Shown here: one piece after another, positions 9,424 through 18,579 of the stretch
Numbering within the stretch: position 1 is the first letter of the stretch
Layout of the letters: every line of letters starts with the position of its first letter
Assembly (NCBI GenBank): GCA_001724855.1
Contig: MEED01000014.1
Location: 145,794-209,793 of the forward strand
Source: Lautropia sp. SCN 69-89
GTDB lineage: Bacteria > Pseudomonadota > Gammaproteobacteria > Burkholderiales > Burkholderiaceae_E
Length of the DNA stretch: 64,000 nt
Reading direction: 5' to 3'
Notes under the pieces: generated by a model
The model's input: only the letters and a program-made list of their open reading frames with translations
Databases searched by the model: none
Told to the model about the DNA's origin: nothing
Position numbers and translations under genes: made by a program

Positions 9424-11264
9424 TGAAGCGCATCGAAGCCGTCAACGACTTCGTCGTCAAGTTCGCCAACATCAACGGGTCGGGTTCGGCCTCGGCCAAC
9501 GAGCTGTTCGCGAAGAGCATCCTGCGCATGGGCGTGCCGGTGAGCCCGCGCAACATCTTTCCGTCGAACATCCAGGGCCTGCCCACCTGGTACGAAGTGC
9601 GCGTCACCGAGAAGGGTCACCTCGGGCGCCGCGGCGGCGTCGACCTGCTGGTCGCGATGAACCCTCAGACCTGGGACCGTGACCTGGCGGAGATCGAACC
9701 TGGCGGCTACCTGCTCTACGACAGCACGAAGCCACTCCCCGCCTCGAAGTTCCGCGCCGACGTGCGTACGATCGGCGTTCCGCTCACCGAGATCTGCAAC
9801 GCGGCCTGGAGCGATCCGCGCGAGCGCCAGTTGCTGAAGAACATCATGTACGTGGGCGTGCTGTCCGCGCTGATCGGCATCGACCCGGCCGTGATCGCGC
9901 AGCTCGTCGGCGAGCAGTACAAGGGCAAGGAGAAACTGCTCACGCCCAACCTCGACGCCTTCCGCAAGGGCTTTCACTACGCTCAGGAGCACCTCGACGA
10001 CGCACTCGGGCTGCGGGTGCGGCGCGCGGCCAACGTCGGCGACCGCATCTTCGTCGACGGCAACTCGGCTGCCGCGCTGGGCTGCGTCTACGGTGGCGCC
10101 ACGGTCTGCGCCTGGTATCCGATCACGCCGTCGTCGTCCGTGGCCGAGGCGTTCCAGAAATACTGCGCGAAGCTGCGCGTCGACCGCGACACCGGCGAGA
10201 ACCGCTTTGCCATCGTGCAGGCCGAGGACGAACTGGCTTCGATCGGCATGGTGGTGGGCGCCGGCTGGAACGGCGCGCGCGCCTTCACCGCCACCTCCGG
10301 CCCCGGCGTGTCGCTGATGACCGAATTCATCGGCCTGGCCTATTTCGCGGAGATCCCGGCGACGATCATCAACGTGCAGCGCGGCGGACCCTCCACGGGC
10401 ATGCCGACGCGGACCCAGCAGGCCGACCTGCTGTCGTGCGCCTACGCCTCGCACGGCGACACGAAGCACGTGTTGCTGTTCCCGGAAGACCCGAACGAGT
10501 GCTTCGAGTTCGCCGCGCAGGCGCTCGACCTCGCCGACCGGCTGCAGACGCCGGTGTTCCTGATGACCGACCTCGACATCGGCATGAACCAGCGCCTCAC
10601 CGCGCCGTTCAGGTGGGACGACAGCCGCCGCTACGACCGCGGCAAGGTGATGACTGCGCGCATGCTCGAAGACGGGCGCGATTTCGGCCGCTACCTCGAC
10701 GTCGACGGCGATGGCGTCGCCTACCGCACCTGGCCGGGCACGCACCCGACGCGCGGCGCCTATTTCACCCGCGGCACCACGAAGGACGGCTACGCCCGCT
10801 ATTCCGAGGCCGGCGCCGACTACGTGGCCAACGTGCAGCGGCTGCTGCGCAAATGGGAGACCGCAAGATCGCTGGTCCCGGCCGCGATCGAGCGGCGCGC
10901 GCCACGGCCTGCCGGCGTCGGCGTCATCTACTTCGGCTCGACCAGCCCGGCGATGAGCGAGGCGATCGAGGCACTCGAAGCGCGCTCGATGGATCTCGAC
11001 ACGCTGCGCATCCGCGCGTTCCCGTTCGGCGACGAGGTCGCGAAGTTCGTCGCGGCGCACGCCACCGTGTTCGTCGTCGAGCAGAACCGCGACGCGCAGC
11101 TGCGCACCATGCTGGTCAACGAGCTGGGCGTCGATCCGGCACGGCTGGTGCCGGTGCTGCACTTCGACGGCACGCCGATCACCGCGCGCTTCATCACCGA
11201 GGCGATCGCCGAGCGCCTGTCCGGCGCCAACGTCAAGCCGCTCAAGCGCGGCAAGGTTGCCTGA
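9423..11264 (+). CDS. korA: 2-oxoglutarate:ferredoxin oxidoreductase, fused gamma-alpha subunit
   Basis: 613 aa. The N-terminal ~190 residues are the gamma domain (NGSGSASANELFAKSILRMG), followed by the alpha domain with the substrate-contacting motif YPITPSSSVAEAF near residue 231 and GPGVSLMTEFIGLAYFAE. The fused gamma-alpha arrangement is that of 2-oxoacid:acceptor oxidoreductases. A TGATG overlap couples it to the flavoprotein gene. The enzyme oxidatively decarboxylates a 2-oxoacid with CoA, reducing ferredoxin, and is in principle reversible. Specificity for 2-oxoglutarate rather than pyruvate or 2-oxoisovalerate is inferred from similarity and the citric-acid-cycle surroundings. Confidence 0.87.
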   Translation: MKRIEAVNDFVVKFANINGSGSASANELFAKSILRMGVPVSPRNIFPSNIQGLPTWYEVRVTEKGHLGRRGGVDLLVAMNPQTWDRDLAEIEPGGYLLYDSTKPLPASKFRADVRTIGVPLTEICNAAWSDPRERQLLKNIMYVGVLSALIGIDPAVIAQLVGEQYKGKEKLLTPNLDAFRKGFHYAQEHLDDALGLRVRRAANVGDRIFVDGNSAAALGCVYGGATVCAWYPITPSSSVAEAFQKYCAKLRVDRDTGENRFAIVQAEDELASIGMVVGAGWNGARAFTATSGPGVSLMTEFIGLAYFAEIPATIINVQRGGPSTGMPTRTQQADLLSCAYASHGDTKHVLLFPEDPNECFEFAAQALDLADRLQTPVFLMTDLDIGMNQRLTAPFRWDDSRRYDRGKVMTARMLEDGRDFGRYLDVDGDGVAYRTWPGTHPTRGAYFTRGTTKDGYARYSEAGADYVANVQRLLRKWETARSLVPAAIERRAPRPAGVGVIYFGSTSPAMSEAIEALEARSMDLDTLRIRAFPFGDEVAKFVAAHATVFVVEQNRDAQLRTMLVNELGVDPARLVPVLHFDGTPITARFITEAIAERLSGANVKPLKRGKVA

Positions 11265-11274
11265 GGTTCCCGCC

Positions 11275-12330
11275 ATGACCTGGCTGCCCAAGCCCGCCCT
11301 GCACCATCCGACGCTGCCGAAGAACCGCCTCGGCCTCACCCGCCGCGACTACGAAGGCAAGATCTCCACGCTGTGCGCCGGCTGCGGCCACGACTCGATC
11401 TCGGCCGCGATCATCCAGGCGTGCTGGGCCCTCGAGATCGAGCCGCACCGCGTGGCCAAGCTCTCCGGAATCGGCTGCTCGTCGAAGACGCCCGACTACT
11501 TCCTCGGCAACGCGCACGGATTCAACTCGGTGCACGGCCGGATGCCGTCGGTGCTCACCGGCGCGAGCCTCGCGAACCGCGAGCTCGTCTACCTCGGCGT
11601 CTCGGGCGACGGCGACTCCGCCTCGATCGGGCTGGGCCAGTTCGCGCACGTGATGCGTCGCGGCGTCGACATGACCTACATCGTCGAGAACAACGGCGTC
11701 TACGGCCTGACCAAGGGCCAGTTCTCGGCCACCGCCGATCGCGGCTCGAAATCAAAGCGCGGCGCGGTCAACAACGACTCGGCGATCGACCTCGTGCTGC
11801 TCGCGCTGCAGCTGGGCGCCACCTACGTCGCCCGGAGCTTCTCGGGCGACAAGGCGCAGCTGGTGCCGCTGATCGAGGGCGCGCTCGCGCATCGAGGTGC
11901 CGCGTTCATCGACGTCGTCAGCCCCTGCGTCGCGTTCAACAACCACGCCGGCAGCACGAAGAGCTACGACTACGTGCGCGAGCACAACGAGGCGGTCAAC
12001 CGTATCGACTTCGTGCCCAGGCGCGGTGAGATCACGGCCGACTACCCGCCCGGCGAGGTCACCGAGATCGCCCAGCACGACGGATCGACGCTCAGGCTGC
12101 GCAAGCTCGCCGACGACTTCGACCCGACCGACCGGATCGTCGCGATGAACCACGTGATGGCGCACCAGGCCAGGGGCGAGATCGTCACCGGCCTGCTGTT
12201 CGTCGACGCCGACGCCGGCGACCTGCACGACCGCATCGGCACGCCGCAGACCGCGATGAACCGGCTCGACGAGGTCGCGTTGTGTCCGGGCTCGGCGATG
12301 CTCGAACGGATCAACGCCTCGCTGCGCTGA
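11275..12330 (+). CDS. korB: 2-oxoglutarate:ferredoxin oxidoreductase, beta subunit
   Basis: 351 aa from ATG 11275; a TTG at 11257 is in frame but adds only six residues and lies before the upstream stop. Thiamine-diphosphate motif GDGDSASIGLGQF with the distal NN of VENNGVYGLTKGQ begins near residue 111. Cysteines for a 4Fe-4S cluster appear in LCAGCGHDS (near 33), GIGCSSKT and SPCVAFNNH. Third gene of the cluster, 10 bases behind korA. It forms the catalytic core with KorA. Confidence 0.88.
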   Translation: MTWLPKPALHHPTLPKNRLGLTRRDYEGKISTLCAGCGHDSISAAIIQACWALEIEPHRVAKLSGIGCSSKTPDYFLGNAHGFNSVHGRMPSVLTGASLANRELVYLGVSGDGDSASIGLGQFAHVMRRGVDMTYIVENNGVYGLTKGQFSATADRGSKSKRGAVNNDSAIDLVLLALQLGATYVARSFSGDKAQLVPLIEGALAHRGAAFIDVVSPCVAFNNHAGSTKSYDYVREHNEAVNRIDFVPRRGEITADYPPGEVTEIAQHDGSTLRLRKLADDFDPTDRIVAMNHVMAHQARGEIVTGLLFVDADAGDLHDRIGTPQTAMNRLDEVALCPGSAMLERINASLR

Positions 12331-12332
12331 GA

Positions 12333-12352
12333 CCGGGCCGGCGCCGGCCCGG
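12333..12352. terminator. GC-rich perfect palindrome between convergent korB and gltA
   Basis: A 20-bp perfect palindrome (CCGGGCCGGCGCCGGCCCGG) begins 2 bases after the korB stop, in the 90-bp space between converging genes. It could terminate either transcript, but there is no T-run on either strand and a palindrome without a loop is atypical, so the role is uncertain. Confidence 0.4.
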
Positions 12353-12420
12353 CCGCGCCGGGGCGCAGCGCCCGCCTGCTGCAGCGCCGGGCGAAGCGCC
12401 CTGCGACCTGCGCCTGCGCG

Positions 12421-13734
12421 CTACTTGCCCGCCTTCGCCGGCGCCTTGACGTCGCGCCGCACGTGGCCGGTGAACAGCTGGCGCGGGCGGCCGATCTTCT
12501 GGTCGGGATCGGCGATCATCTCGTTCCACTGCGAGATCCAGCCGACGGTACGGGCCAGCGCGAAGATGCAGGTGAACATCTCGGTGGGGATTCCGAGCGC
12601 CTTCTGCACGATTCCCGAGTAGAAATCGACGTTCGGATACAGCTTGCGGCTGACGAAGTAGTCGTCCTCGAGCGCGATTTTCTCGAGTTTCATCGCCAGC
12701 GCGAACAGCGGGTCGTCGTGCAGGCCGAGCTCCGCGAGCACCTCGTGGCAGGTCTCGCGCATCAGCTTGGCGCGCGGGTCGTAGTTCTTGTAGACACGGT
12801 GCCCGAAGCCCATCAGCTTCACGCCCGAGTTCCTGTCCTTCACCTGGTCGATGAAGTTGCCGATCTTCTCGACGCCGCCCATCTTCTGGATGTCGTTGAG
12901 CATCACCAGGCAGGCCTCGTTGGCGCCGCCGTGCGCCGGCCCCCATAGCGTGGCGATGCCGGCGGCGATGCAGGCGAACGGATTGGCACCCGAGGAGCCG
13001 GCCAGCCGCACCGTGGAGGTGGAGGCGTTCTGCTCGTGGTCGGCGTGCAGGATCAGGATGCGGTCGAGCGCGCGCACCAGCACGTCGTTCGGCCTGTATT
13101 CCTCGCAGGGCGTGGCGAACATCATCCGCATGAAGTTCGCCGCATACGACAGGTGGTTCTGCGGGTACATGAACGGCTGGCCGTTCGAATACTTATAGGC
13201 CATTGCCACGAGCGTCGGCATCTTGGCGATGAGGCGGATCGCCGAGACGAAGCGGTGCTCCGGATTGTTGATGTCGAGCGAGTCGTGATAGAAGGCCGAC
13301 AGCGCGCCGACCATGCCCACCAGCACCGCCATCGGGTGCGCGTCGCGGCGAAAGCCCTGCAGGAAGCGCGCCATCTGCTCGTGCACCATCGTGTGCCGGG
13401 TCACGCGCTGGTCGAAGTCGCGGCGCTGCGCGTCGTCGGGCAACTCGCCGTTGAGCAGCAGGTAGCAGGTCTGCAGGTAGTCGCAGTGCTCGGCGATCTG
13501 CTCGATCGGGTAGCCGCGGTACAGCAGCTCGCCCTTGTCGCCGTCGATGTAGGTGATCTTCGACTCGCAGGCGGCGGTCGACATGAATCCCGGATCGAAG
13601 GTGAACTTGCCGGTCTGCCCGTACAGCTTGCGGATGTCGATGACGTCCGGGCCGACCGTGCCGTGGTAGATCGGGAACTCGATCGACGGCGTGCCGTCCG
13701 AGAAGGAGAGCGTGGCTTTGTGCTGGACGGTCAT
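12421..13734 (-). CDS. gltA: Citrate synthase (type II)
   Basis: 437 aa, hexameric Gram-negative type by length and by the N-terminal domain ([18 protein letters not shown], later [12 protein letters not shown] and [16 protein letters not shown]). Condenses acetyl-CoA with oxaloacetate. Catalytic His residues are in the HGGANEA and GFGHRVY motifs. AAGGAAGAG precedes ATG 13734. It follows sdhE by 68 bases on the same strand, the usual sdh-gltA order of betaproteobacteria. Confidence 0.97.
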   Translation of the reverse strand: MTVQHKATLSFSDGTPSIEFPIYHGTVGPDVIDIRKLYGQTGKFTFDPGFMSTAACESKITYIDGDKGELLYRGYPIEQIAEHCDYLQTCYLLLNGELPDDAQRRDFDQRVTRHTMVHEQMARFLQGFRRDAHPMAVLVGMVGALSAFYHDSLDINNPEHRFVSAIRLIAKMPTLVAMAYKYSNGQPFMYPQNHLSYAANFMRMMFATPCEEYRPNDVLVRALDRILILHADHEQNASTSTVRLAGSSGANPFACIAAGIATLWGPAHGGANEACLVMLNDIQKMGGVEKIGNFIDQVKDRNSGVKLMGFGHRVYKNYDPRAKLMRETCHEVLAELGLHDDPLFALAMKLEKIALEDDYFVSRKLYPNVDFYSGIVQKALGIPTEMFTCIFALARTVGWISQWNEMIADPDQKIGRPRQLFTGHVRRDVKAPAKAGK

Positions 13735-13802
13735 TGGACTCTTCCTTGGAGTTGAGGGTCAGGGTCGCCCCTGCCCCGGATATTTCATCGTTCCCGCGCC
13801 GC

Positions 13803-14075
13803 TCAGACGCCTCGCAGCATCGCGAGCACCCGCTGCGCTTCGGGGGTGGCCGCCCCGCCATCGAGTTCGCGCCGGCCGAGGATCAGGTCGAGCAGCTCGC
13901 CGTCGCCCAGGGCGAGGAGCCGGTCCAGGCCGGCCACGTCCTCGTCGGTGAGGCTCGACTCGAAGCGGTCGAAGAAGCGCGTCATGACCAGGTCGTTCTC
14001 GAGCAACCCGCGGCGCGCCCGCCAGCGCAGTCGCCGCCGCCGCGCCTCGTCGGCCTGGTGCGCGCCCCCGGACAT
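13803..14075 (-). CDS. sdhE: Succinate dehydrogenase flavinylation factor SdhE
   Basis: 90 aa (DUF339/YgfY family) that helps attach FAD covalently to SdhA. The N-terminal RRRRLRWRARRGLLENDLV corresponds to the conserved 'RRGMxExD' FAD-transfer surface, here RRGLLEND, followed by FFDRFESSLTDED. ATG 14075 is preceded by AGGAG about 12 bases upstream. Located directly after sdhB and before gltA. Confidence 0.9.
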   Translation of the reverse strand: MSGGAHQADEARRRRLRWRARRGLLENDLVMTRFFDRFESSLTDEDVAGLDRLLALGDGELLDLILGRRELDGGAATPEAQRVLAMLRGV

Positions 14076-14104
14076 CGGCCCGCGCTCCTGGTCGCCGCCG
14101 GCGC

Positions 14105-14863
14105 TCAGACCGAGCGCCGGACCAGCAGGTCCTTGATCTTGTTGATCGCCCGGTTCGGGTTCAACCCCTTCGGGCAGACGTCGACGCAGTTCATGATCGA
14201 GCGGCAACGGAACAGGCGATAGGGATCCTCGAGGTCGTCGAGCCGCTCGCTGGTGGCCTGGTCGCGGCTGTCCGACAGGAACCGGTAGGCCTGCAGCAGC
14301 CCGGCGGGCCCGACGTACTTGTCGGGGTTCCACCAGAACGAGGGGCACGCGGTCGAGCAGCAGGCGCACAGGATGCACTCGTACAGCCCGTCGAGCCGCT
14401 CGCGCTCCTCTGGGGACTGCAGCCGCTCCTTCTCGGGCGGCGGCGTTTCGTTGATCACGTACGGCCGGATCGAGTGATACTGGGCGAAGAACTGCGTCAT
14501 GTCGACGATCAGGTCGCGAATCACCGGAATGCCGGGCAGCGGCCGCAACACGATCGGCTCCTTCAGCTCGCGCAGGTTGGTGATGCACGCCAGGCCGTTC
14601 TTGCCGTTGATGTTCATCGCGTCGGAGCCGCACACCCCTTCGCGGCACGAGCGGCGGAACGCGATCGAGTCGTCCTTCACCTGCTTGATGCGCATCAGCG
14701 CGTCGAGCAGCATCTTGTCGGTCGGCGCGAGCTCGACCTCGAGATCCTGCATGTACGGCCGGGCGTCCTTGTCGGGGTCGTAGCGATAGATCGAGAACTT
14801 CACGACCCGTTTGCCTGGCGCGGCAGACGCCGCGCTCACCGGGGATTCGACCACTGCGCTCAT
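14105..14863 (-). CDS. sdhB: Succinate dehydrogenase iron-sulfur subunit
   Basis: 252 aa. Carries the 2Fe-2S cluster cysteines (SCREGVCGSDAM and GLAC), the 4Fe-4S motif CILCACCSTACP, and the 3Fe-4S motif CRSIMNCVDVCPKG. It connects SdhA flavin electrons to the membrane quinone site. The first ~20 residues (SAVVESPVSAASAAPGKR) extend the usual N terminus; a later start cannot be excluded. 34 bases after sdhA. Confidence 0.96.
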   Translation of the reverse strand: MSAVVESPVSAASAAPGKRVVKFSIYRYDPDKDARPYMQDLEVELAPTDKMLLDALMRIKQVKDDSIAFRRSCREGVCGSDAMNINGKNGLACITNLRELKEPIVLRPLPGIPVIRDLIVDMTQFFAQYHSIRPYVINETPPPEKERLQSPEERERLDGLYECILCACCSTACPSFWWNPDKYVGPAGLLQAYRFLSDSRDQATSERLDDLEDPYRLFRCRSIMNCVDVCPKGLNPNRAINKIKDLLVRRSV

Positions 14864-14897
14864 CAGGGCTCCTGCGCTTCGCGATATGTCGGTTGTC

Positions 14898-16688
14898 TCA
14901 GAAGGTGCGTGCCTTCGGCTCGAACGTCTCGACGGTGAGCGGCTTGGTGTTCACCGGCTTGTAGTCGAGGCGGTTGCCGTCGGAGTACCACAACGTGTGC
15001 TTCATCCAGTTGACGTCGTCGCGCTCGGGGTAGTCGCGGTGCGCGTGAGCGCCGCGACTCTCCTTGCGCGCCTCGGCCGAGACGCTCGTGGCGCGGGCGA
15101 CCTCGATCAGGTTGTGCAACTCGAGCGCCTCGACGCGCGCGGTGTTGAACACCTGCGACTTGTCCTTCAGGTGCACCGCCTCGACGCGCCCGGCGATCTG
15201 GCCGATGACCTCCACGCCCTCGGCCAGCAGTTCCTTCGTGCGGAAGACGCCGCAATGCGACTGCATCGCGCGGCGGATGTCGTTGGCCACGTCCTGCGTG
15301 TTCTCGCCCGAGGTGGAGCCGTCGAGCCTCGCAAGCCGCGCCAGCGCGGCGTCGCCGGCGTCGCGCGGAAGCGGCTTGTGGTGGCCGTCCTTCAGCTTCG
15401 AGGCGACGATGTGGTTGCCGGCCGCGCGCCCGAACACGACCAGGTCGAGCAGCGAGTTGGTGCCGAGCCGGTTGGCGCCGTGCACCGACACGCACGCACA
15501 TTCGCCGATCGCGTACAGGCCGCCCACTACCGAGGCGTAGTTGCCGTTCTTCGGCACCACCACCTGCCCGTGGTAGTTGGTGGGGATGCCGCCCATCTGG
15601 TAGTGGATCGTCGGCACCACCGGAATCGGGTCGGTGATCGGGTCGACGTTGGCGAACTTGATCGCAATCTCGCGGATCGACGGCAGCCGCTTCATGATCG
15701 TCTCGGCGCCCAGGTGATCGAGCTTGAGCAGCACGTGGTCGCCGTGGGGGCCGGCACCGCGGCCCTCCTTGATCTCCTGGTCCATCGAGCGCGAGACGAA
15801 GTCGCGCGGCGCGAGATCCTTCAGCGTCGGCGCATAGCGCTCCATGAAGCGCTCGCCCTGCTTGTTCAGCAGGATGCCGCCCTCGCCGCGCACGCCCTCG
15901 GTGATCAGGACCCCGGCGCCCGCCACCCCGGTCGGGTGGAACTGCCAGAACTCCATGTCCTCGAGCGGGATCCCGGCGCGGGCGGCCATGCCCAGGCCGT
16001 CACCGGTGTTGATGAACGCGTTGGTCGAGGCCGCGAAGATGCGCCCGGCCCCTCCGGTGGCGAACACCGTGACCTTGGCTTCGAGCACCAGCAGCTCGCC
16101 GGTCTCCATCTCGAGGGCGACCACGCCGACGCAGTCGCCTTCGGAGTCGCGGATGATGTCGAGCGCCATCCACTCGACGAAGAACTGCGTGCGCGCGCGC
16201 ACGTTGCGCTGGTACAGCGTGTGCAGCAGCGCGTGGCCGGTGCGGTCGGCGGCCGCGCAGGCGCGCTGCACCGGCTTCTCGCCGAAGTTGGCGGTGTGGC
16301 CGCCGAACGGGCGCTGGTAGATGGTGCCGTCGGGGTTTCGGTCGAACGGCATGCCGAAGTGCTCGAGCTCGTAGACCACCTTCGGCGCTTCGCGGCACAT
16401 GAACTCGATCGCGTCCTGGTCGCCCAGGTAGTCCGACCCCTTCACGGTGTCGAACATGTGCCAGTACCAGTTGTCCTCGCTCATGTTGCCCAGCGACGCA
16501 CCGATGCCGCCCTGCGCGGCCACCGTATGCGAGCGGGTGGGAAAGACTTTCGAGAGCACCGCCACGTCGTAGCCGGCCTCGGCCAGCTGCAGCGAACAGC
16601 GCATGCCCGCGCCGCCGGCCCCGACGATCACCGCATCGAACTTGCGCCGCGGCAGGTTGTTCGACAGCTGGTTCAGCACGTCGGCCAT
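14898..16688 (-). CDS. sdhA: Succinate dehydrogenase flavoprotein subunit
   Basis: 596 aa. The FAD-binding GAGGAGMRCSLQLAEAG is near residue 23; RSHTVAAQGGIGASLGN holds the His that covalently binds FAD; HGANRLGTNSLLDLVVFGR is the conserved C-terminal flavin contact. It oxidises succinate to fumarate in the citric-acid cycle. One base separates it from the sdhD stop codon, so translation of the two is probably coupled. Confidence 0.97.
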   Translation of the reverse strand: MADVLNQLSNNLPRRKFDAVIVGAGGAGMRCSLQLAEAGYDVAVLSKVFPTRSHTVAAQGGIGASLGNMSEDNWYWHMFDTVKGSDYLGDQDAIEFMCREAPKVVYELEHFGMPFDRNPDGTIYQRPFGGHTANFGEKPVQRACAAADRTGHALLHTLYQRNVRARTQFFVEWMALDIIRDSEGDCVGVVALEMETGELLVLEAKVTVFATGGAGRIFAASTNAFINTGDGLGMAARAGIPLEDMEFWQFHPTGVAGAGVLITEGVRGEGGILLNKQGERFMERYAPTLKDLAPRDFVSRSMDQEIKEGRGAGPHGDHVLLKLDHLGAETIMKRLPSIREIAIKFANVDPITDPIPVVPTIHYQMGGIPTNYHGQVVVPKNGNYASVVGGLYAIGECACVSVHGANRLGTNSLLDLVVFGRAAGNHIVASKLKDGHHKPLPRDAGDAALARLARLDGSTSGENTQDVANDIRRAMQSHCGVFRTKELLAEGVEVIGQIAGRVEAVHLKDKSQVFNTARVEALELHNLIEVARATSVSAEARKESRGAHAHRDYPERDDVNWMKHTLWYSDGNRLDYKPVNTKPLTVETFEPKARTF

Positions 16689-16689
16689 C

Positions 16690-17040
16690 TCAGACGCTCC
16701 AGAGGATGATGACTGCCCAGCACGCGTAGGCGATCAGAAGCACGATCGTGGCTGCCTGCAGCGCCAGGCGCAGGCCGATCGGCTTGATGTAGTCCATGTA
16801 GATGTCGCGCACACCGACCCAGGCGTGCCAGGTGAGCGCGAGCAGCGCCACCAGCGTCAGCACCTTCATCCAGCGCGACGCGAACAGCCCGGCCCAGGTG
16901 CCATAGGTGAGTTCGGGCAGTGCCAGCAGCGAAACGAGCAGCACCGCCGTGTAGACGGCCATCACCACCGCGGTGAAGCGCTGCGCGAGCCAGTCGCGCA
17001 GGCCATAGTGCGCGCCGACGATGATTCGTTTGTCAGTCAT
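16690..17040 (-). CDS. sdhD: Succinate dehydrogenase membrane anchor subunit
   Basis: 116 aa with three predicted transmembrane helices. HAWVGVRDIYMDYIKP is the conserved SdhD segment that contributes the heme- and quinone-site residues. ATG 17040 is followed by TDKRIIVGAHYGLRDW, typical for the betaproteobacterial subunit. 14 bases after sdhC. Confidence 0.93.
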   Translation of the reverse strand: MTDKRIIVGAHYGLRDWLAQRFTAVVMAVYTAVLLVSLLALPELTYGTWAGLFASRWMKVLTLVALLALTWHAWVGVRDIYMDYIKPIGLRLALQAATIVLLIAYACWAVIILWSV

Positions 17041-17054
17041 GGAGGCCACCGTGG

Positions 17055-17495
17055 TCAGAACAGGCCGAACAGCTTCGACGCGATGATCAGCGTGAGCGCG
17101 AGGCTCACCGCCAGCACGATCGCCGCCGACGTACGGCCGCCGGCCTTGGTCATCCCGATGTCGACGTCCATCAGCAGGTGGCGCACGCCGGCACAGAAGT
17201 GGTGCAGGTACGCCCAGATCAGGCCGAGCAGCACCAGCTTCGCGAACCAGTTCGAGACCACCGCACGATAGGTCTCGAAGCTCAGTTCGGAGGTGAGGCT
17301 CTGCTGGAACAGGTAGAGCACGAACGGCAGGCCGACGAGGAACATCAGCGCGCCGCTGATGCGGTGCAGGATCGAGACCAGCGCGGCGAGCGGCAGCCGG
17401 TAGCGGGCGATCTGGGTGATGTGGATGTTGCGATAGCGGGGTCGGGCTCCGCTTCGCGGATTGCGCATCATCGATTTGTCCAGCGCGTCGCCCAT
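17055..17495 (-). CDS. sdhC: Succinate dehydrogenase cytochrome b556 subunit
   Basis: 146 aa from ATG 17495. The conserved body starts at RPRYRNIHITQIARYRLP, then SILHRISGALMF and the heme-ligand region CAGVRHLLMDVDIG. An in-frame upstream ATG (17570) would add 25 residues with no family similarity, so I prefer 17495. First gene of the sdhCDAB-sdhE-gltA operon. Upstream 17496-17609 must carry the promoter; I see no strong consensus boxes there. Confidence 0.92.
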   Translation of the reverse strand: MGDALDKSMMRNPRSGARPRYRNIHITQIARYRLPLAALVSILHRISGALMFLVGLPFVLYLFQQSLTSELSFETYRAVVSNWFAKLVLLGLIWAYLHHFCAGVRHLLMDVDIGMTKAGGRTSAAIVLAVSLALTLIIASKLFGLF

Positions 17496-17609
17496 GTCGC
17501 CCCCGTTGATCGCAAAACCTTCGTATTCTGAACCAATTTGGCGCAATGCACCAAACGCCCGTACCGCCAATGCGCGTTTTGCGACGCGCCCGCTCTCGTG
17601 CAGGCCCGG

Positions 17610-18434
17610 TCAGCTCAACTCGTTGTAATAGTGGTGGCGCTGCGTGACGCAATAGCCGCGCCGCAGTTCCACCGACTCGTTGCCGTAGGTGTGCGAGACG
17701 CGCTCGACCAGCAATAGCGCAGAGCCCTCGGCCACCTGCAGCGTGCGCGCGCGGCCGCGATCGGCAGCGACTGCCTTGAGCCGCTCGGCCGCGCCGATCA
17801 TGCGCACGCCGAACTCGGTCTCGAACATCAGGTAGAGCGGCCCATGCCACGCGTCGAGGCGCTCGGCCGACAGCCCGCGAAAGCGCGAGCCCGGCAGCCA
17901 GATCTCGTCGAGCACCGTCGGCTCGCCGTCGGCCTCGAGCAAGCGGCGGATCAGCACCACCGCCTCGCCGGCGCGCAGCCCCAGCGCGCGCGCCACCTCG
18001 CTGGGCGCACGCAGCCGGCGGCATTCGAGCACGCGGCTGGTCATGACCATGCCCGGCCCCGCTTCGCCGGCGCCGGACACGGCGCGCGCCTCGGCGCTCG
18101 CGTCGACCTCGTCGGGGCGCAGGCGCAGGAAGCGGAACTGCGTGCGCACCTCGCGGTGAGAAGCGACGAACGTGCCTCTTCCCTGCCGGCGCACGACCAG
18201 GTTGGCGGCGGCCAGCTCGTCGATCGCCTTGCGCACGGTGCCCTGGCTCACGCGGTAGCGCGCCGCCAGCTCCACCTCGCTCGGGATCGCCTCGCCGGGC
18301 TTCCACTCGCCCGACTGCAGACCGCGCAGCAGCAGCTCCCGGATCTGTCGGTACAGCGGCGCGAAGGTCGGCCCGGCGCCGGCCGCGGAGGCCGTGCCGT
18401 CGTCGTGCCGCGCTGTCCGGGGCGCCTCGTTCAT
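17610..18434 (-). CDS. GntR-family (HutC/UTRA type) transcriptional regulator
   Basis: 274 aa from ATG 18434. N-terminal winged helix-turn-helix: YRQIRELLLRGLQSGEWKPG, IPSEVELAARYRVSQGTVR, then the wing LVVRRQGRGTFVA. A UTRA ligand-binding domain fills the C-terminal part. It sits between sdhC and the divergent mdh operon, the place where a citric-acid-cycle GntR regulator is usual in Burkholderiales. The likely operator is the palindrome at 18479-18496; if so it regulates itself and mdh-prpBCD-acnA. The ligand is unknown. Confidence 0.88.
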   Translation of the reverse strand: MNEAPRTARHDDGTASAAGAGPTFAPLYRQIRELLLRGLQSGEWKPGEAIPSEVELAARYRVSQGTVRKAIDELAAANLVVRRQGRGTFVASHREVRTQFRFLRLRPDEVDASAEARAVSGAGEAGPGMVMTSRVLECRRLRAPSEVARALGLRAGEAVVLIRRLLEADGEPTVLDEIWLPGSRFRGLSAERLDAWHGPLYLMFETEFGVRMIGAAERLKAVAADRGRARTLQVAEGSALLLVERVSHTYGNESVELRRGYCVTQRHHYYNELS

Positions 18435-18478
18435 GGCGGCGATTGAATCATGCCCAGCCACCGGATGTCCAGTTTCAT

Positions 18479-18496
18479 ATGTCTTATATAAGATAT
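18479..18496. promoter_or_regulatory. Palindromic operator candidate for the GntR regulator
   Basis: ATGTCTTATATAAGATAT contains a perfect 12-bp palindrome (TCTTATATAAGA, 18482-18493) that extends by two more paired bases per side after one mismatch. It is strikingly AT-rich in a GC-rich region, lies 45 bp upstream of the gntR start and ends 10 bp before the -35 box of the mdh promoter. The geometry fits an operator for the adjacent regulator. Confidence 0.65.
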
Positions 18497-18505
18497 CAGT
18501 CACGC

Positions 18506-18534
18506 TTGACACTGGCAGCGGCCAATCCTAGACT
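18506..18534 (+). promoter_or_regulatory. Sigma70-type promoter for mdh
   Basis: A perfect -35 TTGACA (18506-18511), a 17-bp spacer and -10 TAGACT (18529-18534, 4 of 6 consensus bases). Transcription would start near 18541, giving a leader of about 40 nt before mdh ATG 18580. Confidence 0.65.
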
Positions 18535-18579
18535 ACCGGCCGTCCCCGGTTTCACCCCTCCCCCACGAAAGGTCACCCC

